55,221 nucleotides of DNA from Treponema sp. (GTDB taxonomy: Bacteria > Spirochaetota > Spirochaetia > Treponematales > Breznakiellaceae): NCBI GenBank assembly GCA_009786455.1, contig WQTD01000017.1:1-55221 (forward strand), written 5' to 3'. Below, piece by piece: positions 52,099 to 55,221 of the stretch; within the stretch, counting starts at the first letter, position 1; each line of letters begins with the position of its first letter. The notes under the pieces were generated by a model. That model worked only from the letters and a program-made list of their open reading frames with translations. It was not told the origin of the DNA and made no database searches. The translations under genes and the position numbers were made by a program.

Positions 52099-53412
52099 TC
52101 AAACATCCCTGGGTCTGTTGTCTTTTACGCGGACAGCTTTACCTTCGGAGATTGGCAGCGAGCCGCTTTCATGGAGTTCTACTTTTGGGTTGATTGATAT
52201 CGAAGCCTGTAAGGTATCCTTGATTTTTTCCCTAAGCGCGTTCAACGGACGGGAGTCGTCCATGAAAATTTCCGCGCTTACTTCCGTTTTAACTGTCAGC
52301 TTGTCAAGAGCGCCGTCTTTTTCTACAACGATCAGATAGTTGTTCCCAACTTCTTTCATTGCCATGATAACTTCTTCAATCTGGCTGGGGAAGACATTGA
52401 CTCCGTTAATTATGAGCATGTCGTCGCTTCTGCCTGTTATGCGGTGAAGTTTCCGGTGGGTTCTTCCGCAGGCGCAAGGCTCAGTATAAAAGGAAGTGAG
52501 ATCCCTTGTGCGGTAACGTAAAATTGGAGTAGCTTCACGGCAGAGGATTGTAAGAATAAGCTCTCCTGTTTCGCCATCCTTGACAGGTTCAAGGGTATCG
52601 GGGTTTACAATTTCGGCGATGTATCCGTCTTCCCAGATGTGAAGACCGTCCTTACACTGGCATTCAAAAGCAACGCCCGGTCCGTTCATTTCAGATAACC
52701 CATATGAATTATAAACATCGACTTTTAATAAAGTTTCAATTCGTTTTCTTGTGTCTTCAGAATAAGGCTCTGCTCCCCCAAACGCTTTTTTAATGGAAAG
52801 ACTGCTTCTTTCCACGCCCGCTTCCTTCATTTTTGTTTCAAGGTGAAGAAGGAAACTCGGCGTTGCGTGTAACACTGTCGTTCCGTAATCCTGCATCATT
52901 TTAAACTGGCGCGTGGTGTTTCCGGCTCCTGCGGGGATTACAAGCATTCCCACTTCTTCGCCGCCCTGATGGAATCCAAGTCCTCCTGTAAAAAGACCGT
53001 AGGTTATCATATTTTGAAATACGTCAGTCTTTGTGCATCCCGCTCCGTAAATGCAGCGCGCCATAAAGCCTGCCCAGTTTTTTATATCCTGCCGGCTGAA
53101 ATAAATTACAGTGGGCGTTCCTGTCGTTCCGCTTGAAGAATGAAGGCGAATAACTTCGTCGCGCGCAATAGCCAAAAAACCGTACGGGAATCCGTCCCGC
53201 AGATCGTTTTTTGTGGTAAAAGGAATCCTGTTAAGGTCTTCAAGGGTTCTGATATCGTCCGCGCTTTTTATGCCGTTTTTTGAAAGCCGTTCTTTATAAA
53301 ACGGCGCGCGCAGGGAGATCTCTATTTCTGTTTTAAGTTTATTTAACTGGAGGGATTCCAGTTCATTTCTCGGCAGTTTCTCAATTTCAGGATCCCAGTA
53401 TTGAAAGTTCAT
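52099..53412 (-). CDS. paaK: Phenylacetate-CoA ligase
   Basis: AMP-forming ligase with P-loop S-S-S-G-T-T-G-T-P-T near residue 92, Y-G-L-S-E-M-N-G-P-G, R-T-R-D-L-T and the C-terminal G-R-S-D-D-M-L-I-I-N-G-V-N-V-F-P-S-Q-I-E. Length 437 is standard. It activates aryl acids such as phenylacetate or indoleacetate with CoA and ATP. In anaerobes the pair with indolepyruvate oxidoreductase links aromatic amino acid breakdown to acyl-CoA or ATP formation, and the ligase may run in the ATP-forming direction. Its ATG overlaps the iorB stop by four bases. Confidence 0.9.
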   Translation of the reverse strand: MNFQYWDPEIEKLPRNELESLQLNKLKTEIEISLRAPFYKERLSKNGIKSADDIRTLEDLNRIPFTTKNDLRDGFPYGFLAIARDEVIRLHSSSGTTGTPTVIYFSRQDIKNWAGFMARCIYGAGCTKTDVFQNMITYGLFTGGLGFHQGGEEVGMLVIPAGAGNTTRQFKMMQDYGTTVLHATPSFLLHLETKMKEAGVERSSLSIKKAFGGAEPYSEDTRKRIETLLKVDVYNSYGLSEMNGPGVAFECQCKDGLHIWEDGYIAEIVNPDTLEPVKDGETGELILTILCREATPILRYRTRDLTSFYTEPCACGRTHRKLHRITGRSDDMLIINGVNVFPSQIEEVIMAMKEVGNNYLIVVEKDGALDKLTVKTEVSAEIFMDDSRPLNALREKIKDTLQASISINPKVELHESGSLPISEGKAVRVKDNRPRDV

Positions 53413-53999
53413 TTCTTTGCGGTATTGTGTTTACAGGAATGCTGCCCGAGCTTGAATGCCTTTTCGTTAGCTGCAATAATATTTGCGTCTTTTTTTGAAA
53501 AGACGCCGATGATTGTTTTTTCCAGCGTTTTTGCTTTTACCGGAAGGAAGCGGGAGGCGGCTCCAACCATCACTGTATTAACGGTTTTCGCGTTTCCCGC
53601 TTCTTTTGCCAGATTTTCCGCATCAACAAGCTGCCATGCAGGAAGACTTTTTATTGTTGACGTAATTTTTTCGATATCGGGATAGTTATCAATATTTTTA
53701 ACAGGTTCGGTATTTGTGACAAGACTGCCTGACGGTTTCAGATACGAAATATAACGCAGGCTTTCAAGAGGTTCCATCGATATGACAAGATCGGCGCTTC
53801 CTTTTGGAACAAGGTCGCATGCGATTTCACCGTCGGAGATGCGCAGATGGGAGAGGACGGCCCCTCCTCTTTGTGCCATTCCATGCACTTCGCTCTGACG
53901 CACATTGAAACCTTCGCTTAAAGCGGCGTGGGCAATTATTGAAGCGACAGAAAGAACTCCCTGACCTCCTACGCCGGATAAAATTACATCAAACTTCAT
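53409..53999 (-). CDS. iorB: Indolepyruvate ferredoxin oxidoreductase, beta subunit
   Basis: The gamma-type 2-oxoacid oxidoreductase domain starts V-I-L-S-G-V-G-G-Q-G-V-L-S-V, then S-E-V-H-G-M-A-Q-R-G-G-A-V-L-S-H. It works with the alpha subunit (TPP and Fe-S), whose gene is not in the window, to oxidise aryl pyruvates to aryl-acetyl-CoA with ferredoxin. Start chosen at ATG 53999, where the domain begins. A TTGATA-N17-GATAAT promoter ends six bases before it and there is no ribosome binding site. Length 196 from this start is normal. Confidence 0.9.
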   Translation of the reverse strand: MKFDVILSGVGGQGVLSVASIIAHAALSEGFNVRQSEVHGMAQRGGAVLSHLRISDGEIACDLVPKGSADLVISMEPLESLRYISYLKPSGSLVTNTEPVKNIDNYPDIEKITSTIKSLPAWQLVDAENLAKEAGNAKTVNTVMVGAASRFLPVKAKTLEKTIIGVFSKKDANIIAANEKAFKLGQHSCKHNTAKK

Positions 54000-54005
54000 G
54001 TGAGA

Positions 54006-54034
54006 ATTATCAAACAAAACAGGAAAAGTATCAA
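54006..54034 (-). promoter_or_regulatory. Promoter of iorB-paaK, leaderless geometry
   Basis: TTGATA (54034-54029), 17 bases, GATAAT (54011-54006), six bases before the ATG at 53999. The fit is good and there is no Shine-Dalgarno. Confidence 0.72.
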
Positions 54035-54083
54035 GGAAGGAAAGATGGAATATAAGACGCCTTTGATATGTTAATTTCCGTCA

Positions 54084-55209
<1,126 letters not shown>

Positions 55210-55221
55210 TTCGAAATATCT

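Overview
The window looks like one contig (or contig end) from a spirochaete, most likely a gut Treponema or close relative. The main support is a flgN-flgK-flgL-fliW-csrA flagellar operon preceded by a sigma-28 type promoter, next to an anti-sigma antagonist and a SpoIIE-type phosphatase. Other support is the large share of exported and TPR proteins without clear names, [FeFe]-hydrogenase maturation genes (hydG, hydF) typical of a fermentative anaerobe, and a LoaP/RfaH-type NusG paralogue at the head of a surface-polysaccharide operon. The genus is an inference; there is no rRNA gene here to settle it.

Layout. (1) About 1-18,900, minus strand: a cell-surface polysaccharide locus. It starts with a NusG paralogue and a CapD/FlaA1-type nucleotide-sugar enzyme. 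A three-subunit molybdenum hydroxylase and an Omp85-like barrel with one POTRA follow, then an ABC polysaccharide exporter (wzm/wzt) and a nucleotide-sugar set (cytidylyltransferase, nucleotide-sugar dehydrogenase, UXS-like decarboxylase, RfbH-like 3-dehydrase). It ends with a glycosyltransferase, a radical SAM protein and a gene cut by the contig end in a 13-base C/G run. A small accessory island (HipA-like kinase, tiny ORF, AlbA_2 protein, Nudix-like remnant) interrupts the sugar genes at 2.9-5.6 kb. (2) 18.9-21.2 kb, plus: two exported proteins, one with a 34-residue E/P/Y repeat and a SPOR domain. (3) 21.2-29.5 kb, plus: tRNA-His, tRNA-Arg, STAS protein, SpoIIE phosphatase/kinase fusion, flagellar operon and an RluA-type pseudouridine synthase. 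(4) 29.7-34.3 kb, minus: pyrB-pyrI-pyrF-pyrK-pyrD-pyrE, six genes of UMP synthesis. (5) 34.4-43.3 kb: a membrane protein with repeated winged-helix-like segments, tRNA-Arg, hydG, a MATE transporter, hydF, a 922-residue TPR protein, tRNA-Met and tRNA-Pro. (6) 43.3-52 kb, minus: a Gfo/Idh/MocA oxidoreductase, a tripartite RND pump, and a DUF4130 plus radical SAM/HhH pair. (7) 52-55.2 kb: phenylacetate-CoA ligase with indolepyruvate oxidoreductase beta subunit, and gap.

Three patterns cut across the annotation. First, at least six genes have a good -10 box only 6-8 bases before the ATG and no Shine-Dalgarno, so they may be transcribed as leaderless mRNAs; most other genes have clear ribosome binding sites. 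Second, about ten imperfect palindromes with related arms and one of two recurring centres (CGGTT/AACCG or CTGA) sit in the gaps between transcription units. Third, the capD-like gene has no ATG, GTG or TTG upstream of its NAD-binding motif. Its reading frame continues directly from the TAG stop of the nusG paralogue, and an ACG lies at ideal distance from an AGGAG.
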